The translations under genes were made by a program, and so were the position numbers. DNA of 60,832 nt from CAZQSL01 sp964595945. GTDB taxonomy: Bacteria; UBP15; UBA6099; JAJRTR01. Shown here piece after piece: positions 8,853 through 16,566 of this stretch; position 1 is the stretch's first letter; the number at the start of each line of letters is the position of its first letter. The notes under the pieces are model-generated. The model saw only the letters and a program-made list of their open reading frames with translations, ran no database searches and was not told the DNA's origin. Location: contig CAZQSL010000006.1 in assembly GCA_964595945.1 (NCBI GenBank), positions 1-60,832 on the forward strand. Direction: 5' to 3'.

Positions 8853-9940
8853 CAGGACACGGCGGAAATCTTTCAGCGTTTATCAGGATTCATTCTCTCG
8901 ACATTGATCCGTCTTCAGTGACTGATTTCAGTGTAAGCACCAATCCCTTTGATTACCCGCCGGGATTCATCGAATACCTTGCAAGTGAACTCTCCGGCAT
9001 CAGCAGATATCCTGAAGTACAGTCCGAAACTTTCACAGCCGCTGTCACCGCGCATCATTCGCTATGTTCCGGCAACGTACTCGCGGGCAACGGTTCCACC
9101 GAACTCCTATATCTGATCCCACGGGCCTTCGCGATCAGGAAAGCGGTCGTGGCGGCTCCATCATACATCGACTATGAGGATGCCGTGACCATTGCTGGCG
9201 GTGAGTGTCAACGACTGTTCCTGCATTGGGAAAACGATTTCGCAGTTAACTACGGCGAAATCGACAGACTTGCAGCCACAGCGGACGCAGTTATTCTCGC
9301 ACACCCCAATAATCCCAATGGTCGTCTGCTTGATGTCACTGCCGTTTGGCCTCTCATGCAAAAACACACTGACGTACTGTTCGTTATTGACGAGGCTTAT
9401 CTGCCACTATCCGGCGCGGGTTCCGAACACAGCTTCATCACCAGTCCGCCGGAACCTAACGTCATCGTGCTGCGGTCAATGACAAAATCCTTTTCCATTC
9501 CCGGTCTGCGGCTGGGCTACGCTGTGGGAACCGCATCTGTGATTGAAAAACTCATTCGCTATAAAGAACCGTGGACGGTAAACTCGCTTGCTCAGAAGGC
9601 AGGGATATTTCTACTGCCCTGCACCGACTGGCTCAAGATGACAACCGGAGTGATTGCAGATGAGCGCACACGTCTCACCGAAGCATTGTCGCATATTAGC
9701 GGTTTGACCCCTTTTATGTCCGACACTAATTTCTTTCTGCTGAAAATCGTTCGCGACGGTTTGACCGCTCTGGAATTACAACTGGAACTTGTCAAACACG
9801 ATTGTTTCATTCGCAATTGCGACAACTACCCCGGGCTCGACAGCAGCTATTTCAGGATCGCCGTCCGCAAGCCGGATGAAAATACCAGATTTATTGAAAC
9901 GCTTGAAAGCCTGCTCAAGCACTATATCCCTTCCCCTTGA
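8846..9940 (+). CDS. cobD: Threonine-phosphate decarboxylase-like PLP enzyme (CobD/CobC)
   Basis: Fold-type I aminotransferase-like protein of 364 aa. In a cobalamin operon it most likely decarboxylates L-threonine phosphate to the aminopropanol phosphate used by CbiB. It starts HGGNL, the conserved opening of the family, and has FSVSTNPF (counterpart of the usual S.N.NP), GNGSTELLYLIPRAF, AHPNNPNGRL, FVIDEAYLPLSG and the PLP-lysine region SMTKSFSIPGLRLGY with Lys near residue 214. A histidinol-phosphate aminotransferase would look similar; the genomic position decides in favour of CobD. Start ATG 8846 overlaps the cbiA stop by 7 bases. Last gene of the operon; it faces aroA across a repeat-bearing intergenic region. 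Adenosylcobinamide kinase, CobS and CobT are absent from the window. Confidence 0.88.
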   Translation: MLTGHGGNLSAFIRIHSLDIDPSSVTDFSVSTNPFDYPPGFIEYLASELSGISRYPEVQSETFTAAVTAHHSLCSGNVLAGNGSTELLYLIPRAFAIRKAVVAAPSYIDYEDAVTIAGGECQRLFLHWENDFAVNYGEIDRLAATADAVILAHPNNPNGRLLDVTAVWPLMQKHTDVLFVIDEAYLPLSGAGSEHSFITSPPEPNVIVLRSMTKSFSIPGLRLGYAVGTASVIEKLIRYKEPWTVNSLAQKAGIFLLPCTDWLKMTTGVIADERTRLTEALSHISGLTPFMSDTNFFLLKIVRDGLTALELQLELVKHDCFIRNCDNYPGLDSSYFRIAVRKPDENTRFIETLESLLKHYIPSP

Positions 9941-10122
9941 CTGGTCTGATACAATATGTAACCATACCCAACGGTTAAACTTTTCGCCCCAATGAGTTGA
10001 CCCAAGAGGATACGCACCTTGTGGTCCTGACGCCATACTGAATATCAATAGAAATCCCCTATCGCCGTGCGATAGCGCGATGGGACAGTAGTTTGGAGAA
10101 AAGTTAAGCATATAAAGCTTTT

Positions 10123-10251
10123 CCTGATTACCCCTGATACTCAGATACAGCAACCCCCAATGTAAAACGCAAAAAAACTTATGCTTACAGACGAAATCAT
10201 GGAGGACAAAAGACAAGCTTCTTGACCATCTGAGTTTCAGGGGTAATCAGG
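10123..10251. mobile_element. 129-bp MITE-like insertion with 23-bp inverted repeats and 8-bp target duplication
   Basis: The left end 10123-10145 begins CCTGATTACCCCTGA and the right end 10229-10251 is its reverse complement over 23 bp with one mismatch. The element is flanked by direct repeats AAGCTTTT at 10115-10122 and 10252-10259. The related repeat at 45331-45338 has a single AAGCTTTT followed by the same downstream sequence, which is the expected uninserted site. The 83-bp interior codes for nothing recognisable and no transposase is in the window, so it would have to be mobilised in trans. An 8-bp duplication is compatible with several insertion-sequence families and does not identify one. 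Confidence 0.88.
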
Positions 10252-10270
10252 AAGCTTTTTGTAAGAGGTG

Positions 10271-10303
10271 CGGAGAAACCTTTTCTCGAAAAAGGTTTCT
10301 CCG
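10271..10303. repeat. Perfect 14-bp hairpin of repeat copy A
   Basis: CGGAGAAACCTTTT at 10271-10284 pairs perfectly with 10290-10303 around the loop CTCGA. The same hairpin, one base pair longer, occurs at 45350-45383. It is not followed by a T tract on either strand, so it is not a textbook intrinsic terminator, although its position between convergent genes would suit a bidirectional transcript end. Confidence 0.85.
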
Positions 10304-10436
10304 GTAGGGAAACTCAAAAATTGTTCATATATACGTCTATATACCAGGTATCGAAATATACCTGATACCCTCACGCAATGGAAAGCATGTTTCGTACAGA
10401 GCAGTACTATCCGGAAGCTATCCGGCAATTCATTGC

Positions 10437-11714
10437 TCATTCGCCGGCAATGTCCGCCCCGAGCGATTTCATATCGGTCGCGAACTCCGGGTAAGTAACT
10501 GAAGCGGCCTCGGCAGTGGAAACAAGAGTACTGCCGCTTGCTGCAAAACCGGCGATCGACAGCGCCATGACAACGCGATGATCGCCATGACCTTCGACCG
10601 CCGCGCCCCTGAGTCCCCCTCGCCCCCTGATAACAAGCCCATCGGGCAGCTCGGAAATGTCTGCGCCCATATTTGACAGTTCGGCGGCCATGACTGCAAT
10701 TCGGTCAGTCTCCTTGATGCGTGCCTGCGGGACGTTGACAAGACGCGTTTCACCCTCGGCGAAACAGGCGGCAACAGCCATCGCCGGCAATGCGTCCGGT
10801 GTTGCATTGAGATCGAACACACCGGCCTTCAGTGAGCCGGAGCCGCTGACCGTGTAGCTATCCTGAGCTATGGATACATCAGCGCCCATTTCTTCGAGAA
10901 AACCGAACACGGCGCGATCCCCCTGAGTATCGCTGCTGTCAAGCCCTTTCATGGTGACTCTGCCACCTGTGATCGCGGCGCCAACCGCAAAGAAAGTAGC
11001 AGTCGAAAAATCAGCCGGGATCCTCATGTCGAACGCATTGTAGGACTGGAGCGGCGTGATGCGAAAAACATCGTAACCATCGCGTTCGTACACAATGCCG
11101 CTACGATCGAGCCACCAGAGCGTCATGTCTACATACGGCGCTTCGTTGAGCTGCGCCACCCTGATCTCGACAGGTTCCGGCGCGAGCGGAGTATTGACGA
11201 GCAGACTCGTGAGATACTGCGATGACATGGCGTTGATGAGCGTGACGCCACCCTTCATGGGACGGCGGACTTCGACAGGGGCGCATCCATTGCCATTCAG
11301 CGAAACAACTTCCGCACCGAGCATATTGAGAGCGTCGGCGAGTGGCGCGATGGGACGCCGCTGTATCTGTCCGTCTCCCGTGAATGCTACCGGCCCGGCT
11401 TTGCACAAGGCAGCCGTACCGAGCGCAATGCGAAGGGTCGTCCCGGAATTGCCCACATCTATCACAGAATCAGGCCGCGCGATCACGCCTCCCGTACCGG
11501 AAATTTCCCACCTGTCTCCAAATACATCCACCGAGCCGCCAAAGGCTCGGCACACATCGAAGGCGGAGCGCGTATCAGCCGATTCGAGAGGCATTCTTAT
11601 CACGCTCCGCCCGCCTGCAAGCAATGCTATCATTACAGCTCTTATCGTGTGTGACTTCGAGCCCGGTATCTCCACACTCCCGTCAAGAGTGCTTGCCTTG
11701 CATTTAAATATCAT
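10437..11714 (-). CDS. aroA: 3-phosphoshikimate 1-carboxyvinyltransferase (EPSP synthase)
   Basis: Shikimate pathway enzyme that condenses shikimate-3-phosphate with phosphoenolpyruvate. The 425-aa protein shows the expected N-terminal EIPGSKSHTIRAVM, the GNSGTTLRI loop (family GNAGT), GDGQIQRRPIAPLADAL (family GD.SL..RPM..L...L), SSQYLTSLL, NEAPYVDMTLWWL, and the C-terminal RIKETDRIAVMAAEL and EGHGDHRVVMAL. Length is normal. The start ATG overlaps the stop of the upstream SGNH-like gene (ATGA), so it is translated as the last gene of a long minus-strand run. The substitution of Q for S/M in the GDxxLxxRPM motif and N for A in GNAGT are small departures from the common pattern. Confidence 0.95.
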   Translation of the reverse strand: MIFKCKASTLDGSVEIPGSKSHTIRAVMIALLAGGRSVIRMPLESADTRSAFDVCRAFGGSVDVFGDRWEISGTGGVIARPDSVIDVGNSGTTLRIALGTAALCKAGPVAFTGDGQIQRRPIAPLADALNMLGAEVVSLNGNGCAPVEVRRPMKGGVTLINAMSSQYLTSLLVNTPLAPEPVEIRVAQLNEAPYVDMTLWWLDRSGIVYERDGYDVFRITPLQSYNAFDMRIPADFSTATFFAVGAAITGGRVTMKGLDSSDTQGDRAVFGFLEEMGADVSIAQDSYTVSGSGSLKAGVFDLNATPDALPAMAVAACFAEGETRLVNVPQARIKETDRIAVMAAELSNMGADISELPDGLVIRGRGGLRGAAVEGHGDHRVVMALSIAGFAASGSTLVSTAEAASVTYPEFATDMKSLGADIAGE

Positions 11715-12802
11715 TTCGTTTTATCCTGTTCTGCTCTGCCGGATTTCGCGAGCACCTGTAATATCCTTTTCGAAATCTCGCCGCCGGCGAGCCGAGCGCC
11801 TGATTCGTTCCAGTGCGAATCATCCCTGCGATAATATGAACCGCCGTGCCTGTACGCTTCGGCAAACGCCTCCTCAAGACCGGCCGTGACGATACCGCGC
11901 GTGGCGAGCTTGCGTTCGATCCTGCCTATGTAAGGCGTACGGCCAGCGAGAAAAACCTCTTTGTTGGGCACTCCGGCAAAAATGAATTCGATATCCTTTT
12001 CAGCAAGCACATCACGGGTAGCGATGATATCGCCGGCAATACGATCGATGTCCCTGTCCGTCAATTCAAAGTCAAGCGAGAGTGTCGAATAAAGCGATTT
12101 GCCGTCTGGCGCGGGTTTTGCGAGTCTGCTGTAGACATCCGCTCCGCCATTAGCCCTTCTGGTAATCATGTTTTTAATACGCCCCTGCGCGAACCTGTAC
12201 ATTGGCAATTTGAGCAACCTGTTTGCAGTCACGACCAGCGAGATAATCGTTTCCGGCGGCAATTCCCGAGCCGCAATGTCCGTGTGCGGCGCAGCCATCT
12301 GCCCAAGCAGAAACTCCGCCTTTTCAAATACCACCAGGTTCGGTTTGTTCTTTCTGAATCTCGGATCAGCCAGAAATGGGTCTATGCCAACTCCCGTGTC
12401 CACAAAAAACGGATAGACTTCAAGCCCTGTGTTTTTTTCGATCAATTTCTCAAGCGTGTACTCCTGCGACAGGCTCGCGCCAGCGGTGAACGAGTCTCCG
12501 ACAAGCACGACATCATAATGATCACGCGACGGGTCTGCCGTCCTCTGCCCATACGAATCAGTCACCCACCTCGTCCTGTGCTTGTGGGCAAGTGATGTGT
12601 AATAACCCATGTCGCCCTGCTCTGTCATCGTAAAATCCAGATTGGGATAAAAGGCGCCGGGGAAAACGCTTGAACCATACATCACCTTGACCGCTTCCCA
12701 CGGACGATAGCAAAACACCCACGGCGGCAGGCATAACTCCACGACGAGCGCGATGACAAACAGAGCCAGAAACAGAATCGTTTTCAGAGCGAATCTTTTC
12801 AA
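11711..12802 (-). CDS. Membrane-anchored SGNH/AlgX-like hydrolase-fold protein
   Basis: 363 aa with one N-terminal hydrophobic segment (about residues 8-28) followed by a likely periplasmic or extracellular domain. It has the SGNH block I serine motif GDSFTAG at residues 102-108 and the partner motif DDSHWNESG with Asp/His near 327-330, the pattern of AlgX/AlgJ-type acetyltransferases and related SGNH proteins. A role in O-acetylation of a surface glycan or in esterase activity is likely, but the substrate is unknown. The start is a TTG at 12802 preceded by GGATG. It lies between tsaD and aroA and overlaps aroA by four bases; this location gives no hint of its partner. Confidence 0.75.
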   Translation of the reverse strand: MKRFALKTILFLALFVIALVVELCLPPWVFCYRPWEAVKVMYGSSVFPGAFYPNLDFTMTEQGDMGYYTSLAHKHRTRWVTDSYGQRTADPSRDHYDVVLVGDSFTAGASLSQEYTLEKLIEKNTGLEVYPFFVDTGVGIDPFLADPRFRKNKPNLVVFEKAEFLLGQMAAPHTDIAARELPPETIISLVVTANRLLKLPMYRFAQGRIKNMITRRANGGADVYSRLAKPAPDGKSLYSTLSLDFELTDRDIDRIAGDIIATRDVLAEKDIEFIFAGVPNKEVFLAGRTPYIGRIERKLATRGIVTAGLEEAFAEAYRHGGSYYRRDDSHWNESGARLAGGEISKRILQVLAKSGRAEQDKTK

Positions 12803-12821
12803 TTACATCCAACCTTATGCG

Positions 12822-13847
12822 TCACAGAAATATCGACGGTTGCGGCGACAGCGGAAGCCCCTCGATGCCAAGCGAATGTTTGAGAAAACCCGCGCGCGCA
12901 ACCATCGCCGCATTATCAGTGCAAAGAATAAACGGCGGTACATTAAAAATAAAACCCGCCTTGTCAGCCCGCATGGAGAGTTCTTCTCGAAGAGGTCTGT
13001 TGGCCGCGACGCCGCCGGCGAGCCATATCGACCTGACTTTTTTTCGTTTCGCGGCCCTGATGGTTTTAGTGCATAGCACATCGACGACCGCTTCCTGAAA
13101 AGAAGCTGCGACATCACTGGCCGTGTATTTCGCACCGCTGTCCGGGGCGCCGATATCGCCTTCGTTTGTCTTGATGAAATTCAGCACGGCGGTTTTCAGT
13201 CCACTGAAACTGAGATCGAAACTGTCTTCGTGGATCATTGGCCTCGGAAATCTGACAGTCCCGGGATTGCCGGATTCGGCGCTTTGCTGGATCGCCGGAC
13301 CTCCCGGGTACCCCAGCCCAAGCAGGCGCGCTACCTTGTCGAACGCCTCACCTGCCGCATCATCGACAGTACCGCCGAGACGTGTATAACAACCACGCCC
13401 GACTATGTGAATGATATCTGTATGCCCACCCGAAACGAGCAGGCAGATTGCGGGAAATTCCACCTCGCCGCCCGCTGCGAGTTCGACTGCCGTGATGTGA
13501 CCTTCGAGGTGATTGACACCGATGATTTCGGCGCCTGTCATCCATGCGAGCGCTTTGGCGGCAGCGATGCCTACGACGAGGCTGACACTCAACCCCGGGC
13601 CGCTCGTAACGGCAATCAGGCCAATATCGGCAAGCTTGACACCTGCATCTTTCAGAGCTTCGGCAATAACGTCATTAATGATTTCGGCATGCAGTCTGCC
13701 CGCGAGCTCGGGCACGACTCCGCCATAGTCACTGTGCGCGGCGACCTGTGACGACACGTGATTGGATAGTAGAGTAATGCCATCGGGAGCGAGTATCGCA
13801 GCCGAAGTTTCATCGCAGGATGTTTCGAGTCCAAGCGTATATTTCAA
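12822..13847 (-). CDS. tsaD: tRNA threonylcarbamoyladenosine transferase TsaD
   Basis: Transfers the threonylcarbamoyl group to A37 of ANN-decoding tRNAs. The 341-aa protein has GLETSCDETSAA at its N-terminus, VPELAGRLHAE, the metal-binding HLEGH at residues 113-117 (usual HMEGH or HIEGH), LLVSGGHT and DDAAGEAFDKVARLLGLGYPGGP, and a C-terminal CTDNAAMVA. Start is TTG 13847, supported by GAGGT seven bases upstream; the more usual ATG is not available nearby. It sits after yraN and before the SGNH protein in the same run. Partner TsaB and TsaE genes are not in the window. Confidence 0.96.
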   Translation of the reverse strand: MKYTLGLETSCDETSAAILAPDGITLLSNHVSSQVAAHSDYGGVVPELAGRLHAEIINDVIAEALKDAGVKLADIGLIAVTSGPGLSVSLVVGIAAAKALAWMTGAEIIGVNHLEGHITAVELAAGGEVEFPAICLLVSGGHTDIIHIVGRGCYTRLGGTVDDAAGEAFDKVARLLGLGYPGGPAIQQSAESGNPGTVRFPRPMIHEDSFDLSFSGLKTAVLNFIKTNEGDIGAPDSGAKYTASDVAASFQEAVVDVLCTKTIRAAKRKKVRSIWLAGGVAANRPLREELSMRADKAGFIFNVPPFILCTDNAAMVARAGFLKHSLGIEGLPLSPQPSIFL

Positions 13848-13875
13848 TTCAGATACCTCGTAATCCTTACATCAG

Positions 13876-14277
13876 TTACTGGAAGGCATTTTCGATATGA
13901 TTAACCTGTGGTTTTTCGCCTTCGTAGATACTTACGGCGATTACGTCGAACCGCACAGGCGCACTTTCCTTGCCTTTTCCTTTCATGTACCAGGCCGCGA
14001 GCTTTTCGATCTTGCCTCGTTTGCGCGCATCGACGGCAAGTTCGGGCGGGCCGAATTTTTCCTTGCGGCGTGTTTTCACTTCGACGAACACGATGATCTG
14101 CTGCTTCTGCGCAACGATATCGAGTTCGCCGACAGGGCAGCGAAAATTGCGGTCAAGAATAACATAGCCTTTTTTGCGCAGATACGCTACCGCGATGTCC
14201 TCGCCGGTCTGACCAGTGCGACGTCGGGCGTCACCCGATGCGGGATACAGTTTGCGAAGGATATCAGTGAAGGTCAT
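13876..14277 (-). CDS. YraN family (UPF0102) endonuclease-like protein
   Basis: 133-aa member of the YraN/UPF0102 family, which has a Holliday-junction-resolvase-like nuclease fold and an unproven function. Visible motifs are GQTGEDIAVAYLRKKGY near residue 22 and the catalytic-type core GELDIVA ... VFVEVKTRR at about 49-72. Length is normal. ATG overlaps the stop of rnhB (ATGA), the neighbour it accompanies in many genomes. This supports the call. Confidence 0.9.
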   Translation of the reverse strand: MTFTDILRKLYPASGDARRRTGQTGEDIAVAYLRKKGYVILDRNFRCPVGELDIVAQKQQIIVFVEVKTRRKEKFGPPELAVDARKRGKIEKLAAWYMKGKGKESAPVRFDVIAVSIYEGEKPQVNHIENAFQ

Positions 14278-14933
14278 GTTTCGCTACGGCTTTCGAGTGC
14301 TGTCCTGACAGGGGCGAAAGAGCGCCTGTGAATGGCGCATGGGCCGAGCGCGGCAAGGGCTTCGAGATGGGCCTTTGTACCATAGCCCTTGTGTGCGGCA
14401 AACCCGTAACCGGAATATGTCCTGTCGTATTCGGCCATCAACCGGTCACGATATACCTTTGCGAGGATGGACGCAGCAGCAATGCCAATGTCGTGTGCGT
14501 CACCGAATTTCACGGGCACACAAGGCACATCGCATGGCGGAGCATGCGGGCCGTCTATGAATGCGATTTCGGGAACTACAGACAGCCCCTCGACGGCTTC
14601 ACGCATGGCTCGCATTGTCGCGCCGAAAATATTGATGGCGTCCACTGTCACAGAGTCAATTGCCACAATGCTGAAGGCCGTGGAAGTGGTGACGATCAGA
14701 TCGTAAAAAGATTCGCGCTGTTTGTGTGTGAGTTTTTTCGAGTCGTCGATGCCAGAGCCGATTATCTCAAGCGAAGGGATCACTGCGGCAGCTACGACCG
14801 GTCCCGCGAGGGGTCCGCGGCCCGCTTCGTCCACTCCAGCAGCCAGCCTGCCCTGCCTGATATATTCGAGCACACGAACCGGGTCGATGCCTTCGAGAGA
14901 TAGAGACATGTTGTTACGTGGCCGCCGCGCCAT
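14274..14933 (-). CDS. rnhB: Ribonuclease HII
   Basis: Cleaves RNA in RNA-DNA hybrids and at single misincorporated ribonucleotides. The 219-aa protein has the signature AAGVDEAGRGPLAGPVVAAAVI with catalytic Asp/Glu at residues 35-36, FIDGPHAP with the third acidic residue, and AASILAKVYRDRLM with the fourth. I keep the ATG at 14933; GAGG is 14 bases upstream, a little far, and a second ATG at 14909 has no better site. It overlaps yraN by four bases. Confidence 0.93.
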   Translation of the reverse strand: MARRPRNNMSLSLEGIDPVRVLEYIRQGRLAAGVDEAGRGPLAGPVVAAAVIPSLEIIGSGIDDSKKLTHKQRESFYDLIVTTSTAFSIVAIDSVTVDAINIFGATMRAMREAVEGLSVVPEIAFIDGPHAPPCDVPCVPVKFGDAHDIGIAAASILAKVYRDRLMAEYDRTYSGYGFAAHKGYGTKAHLEALAALGPCAIHRRSFAPVRTALESRSET

Positions 14934-14986
14934 TTCTGCTAAAGATACCTCTTAATGATATGACCGACTGACTGCGCTTGACTCTG

Positions 14987-16492
14987 TCAGGGAGTTGCCG
15001 GTACAACATACTTGATGATAAATGTCAAAGACTTGGTATTGCCGGTCTTATCTTCAGCACGCACCGTGACTGTGTTGTCTCCTGGAGTGAGCGTGAGCGT
15101 ACGCTCGGCAAGACCGGTGTTGCTGACAGCCGCTGGCGTGTCGTTGATCCAGACTGACGCGCCGATCTCCGTGCCGACGCGAACAAGTTGTGTCGAAGTG
15201 TAAACCGTCGCTGACTGCAGAGTGCCGGTGCCTGAAAGCGGGAACGGCTCACCGATTACTATGACTGGAGCAGTAGTGTCGCGAGTGATCGTACGTGCGA
15301 GATTGACCGAAGGCCCACCAGCGATATAAAGGGTAGCCTTGAGATCGTTGACACCTTCGATCAGAGGCAGGTCATAAGTGAATGTCGTCGGCGGCGGATC
15401 ATAGGTATAGCTACGCTGTTCGCTTGCGAGAGACAGCCGTGGAGCGAGGTACAGCGGCAGCTTTTTTATCGTGACGCTGCCATTCATCTGCACGGATTCA
15501 TCCCGAGTCGTATAATGATTGTCTATCCCGGTAAGTACGAGTGAAAACATTTCCGTTTCCACGCTCGATTCCGTAAAAGACGCAAGCACCGACCGGCCGC
15601 CATAAATATCGAGCGTATACTCCGTAGGCGAACCGTATGTGTATTTAAAATCACCGGCCGAAAAATCGGTCGCCTGAGTCATCGCTGTCTTTGTGAAGGG
15701 ATTGACCGGAAAGGGCATATCCGTGGTCGCCGTAGCGATCGCGAACATCGACATCAGCGTAGTGCCAGAAGCAGGTTGCGGATAGTCATCGTATGCGTCG
15801 GCATAGGCCTCGATGAGGTCCCTGAGTTTCAGCACCTGCTCGTATGCGGAGGTCTCAAGTTCGTTGATGTCGCTGCAATCTATCTCATAGATAGCATTCT
15901 TGTGGACCATACGCCATCCGTCAAATCCGACTGTACCGGTAGCCACAACCATCGTGATCGTGTGCATTTCGTCGGGGAGCTTATTGGCGACTTCGAAATA
16001 AGTTACAATGTCAGGTTTATAGCCTTCGTATGGTTTTTCGAGAGAAAGATCGAGCGTTGTGACCATTTCGCCGTCGATATAGAAATCAGCCTGTCCGGGA
16101 TTGGTTATCATCGCCTTTGGCAGGACGAGGATGCCGACGCTCGTGAAGGGATTGGACATCGATGCCGACACATCGGGACCTACGGACACCGCCGAAACCC
16201 AATTCACACCGGCTGTGCTGTCAAAGAGCTTCCATTTGCCGAGGACAGGGAAGAATTCGGTAACATTGCTATTATCGATAGCCTTGCGAAGTGTTTTGGT
16301 ATGATCTGGTATCAGTGCGGAGCGTGTCAGGGCAGCCTGCTGCTGTTCTGAGAGTGGCGCCGTCGTAGAAACGCCACCTCCGCCGCCGCAACCGGCGGCC
16401 AAAAACACGACTACTGCAACTGCCACGATAACTTTTGCAAGCGGCAAAGATATCCTTCTCCCGACTGCGAACATGAAAGCGTCTGAATCCAT
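14987..16492 (-). CDS. Lipoprotein with pseudopilin-like segment and C-terminal Ig-like domain
   Basis: 501 aa from ATG 16492, which has AAGGAAAG upstream; the frame opens 60 bases earlier but the added part looks non-coding. A signal peptide with lipobox LAAGC places the lipidated Cys at residue 35, followed by a glycine-rich linker. About residues 215-300 resemble the globular part of type II secretion or type IV pseudopilins: a helix (LRDLIEAYADAYDDYP), then NPFT, then G.F.YTY.....YTLDIYGG. The last ~100 residues look like a bacterial Ig-like (glucodextranase domain-B type) fold, with GDNTVTVRAEDKTGN. The function is unknown. It lies between the SIS isomerase and rnhB; the neighbours do not explain it. 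Confidence 0.7.
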   Translation of the reverse strand: MDSDAFMFAVGRRISLPLAKVIVAVAVVVFLAAGCGGGGGVSTTAPLSEQQQAALTRSALIPDHTKTLRKAIDNSNVTEFFPVLGKWKLFDSTAGVNWVSAVSVGPDVSASMSNPFTSVGILVLPKAMITNPGQADFYIDGEMVTTLDLSLEKPYEGYKPDIVTYFEVANKLPDEMHTITMVVATGTVGFDGWRMVHKNAIYEIDCSDINELETSAYEQVLKLRDLIEAYADAYDDYPQPASGTTLMSMFAIATATTDMPFPVNPFTKTAMTQATDFSAGDFKYTYGSPTEYTLDIYGGRSVLASFTESSVETEMFSLVLTGIDNHYTTRDESVQMNGSVTIKKLPLYLAPRLSLASEQRSYTYDPPPTTFTYDLPLIEGVNDLKATLYIAGGPSVNLARTITRDTTAPVIVIGEPFPLSGTGTLQSATVYTSTQLVRVGTEIGASVWINDTPAAVSNTGLAERTLTLTPGDNTVTVRAEDKTGNTKSLTFIIKYVVPATP

Positions 16493-16566
16493 GTATTCTT
16501 CTTTCCTTTTCTGATGCCCGCAAAAGCGAGCCATAATGACAGCGGCAATCATCCGCGTTTTGGTTT

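Larger units (their letters stand above)
10035..10345. repeat. Dispersed intergenic repeat, copy A (interrupted)
   Basis: Shares four collinear blocks with 45001-45410: 10035-10049 (ATACTGAATATCAAT, identical), 10050-10090, 10091-10122 (TTGGAGAAAAG.TTAAG.. TATAAAGCTTTT region) and 10260-10345, which includes a long perfect hairpin. The blocks are separated in this copy only by the insertion at 10123-10251 plus its duplicated target. Uninterrupted, the repeat would be about 170 bp. Both copies lie between convergent genes, so it may act as a transcription or mRNA-end boundary, or be a non-autonomous mobile element. Which of these is true cannot be told from two copies. Confidence 0.85.
9941..10436. 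other. Convergent intergenic region with no gene
   Basis: 496 bases between the stops of the cobalamin operon and aroA. Bases 9941-10034 show no recognisable feature apart from a weak AACC...GGTT inverted repeat. From 10035 to about 10345 it consists of a dispersed repeat interrupted by a MITE-like insertion; both are described separately. No open frame here resembles a protein. 10346-10436 is AT-rich with nothing I recognise. Confidence 0.7.

Noticed and set aside
10271..10303. Classical Rho-independent terminator
   Set aside because: The stem is strong but no U tract follows on either strand, so I report it as a repeat hairpin instead.
9941..10436. Cobalamin riboswitch
   Set aside because: Both flanking genes end here, and I see no B12-box-like sequence; a riboswitch for the operon would lie upstream of the window.
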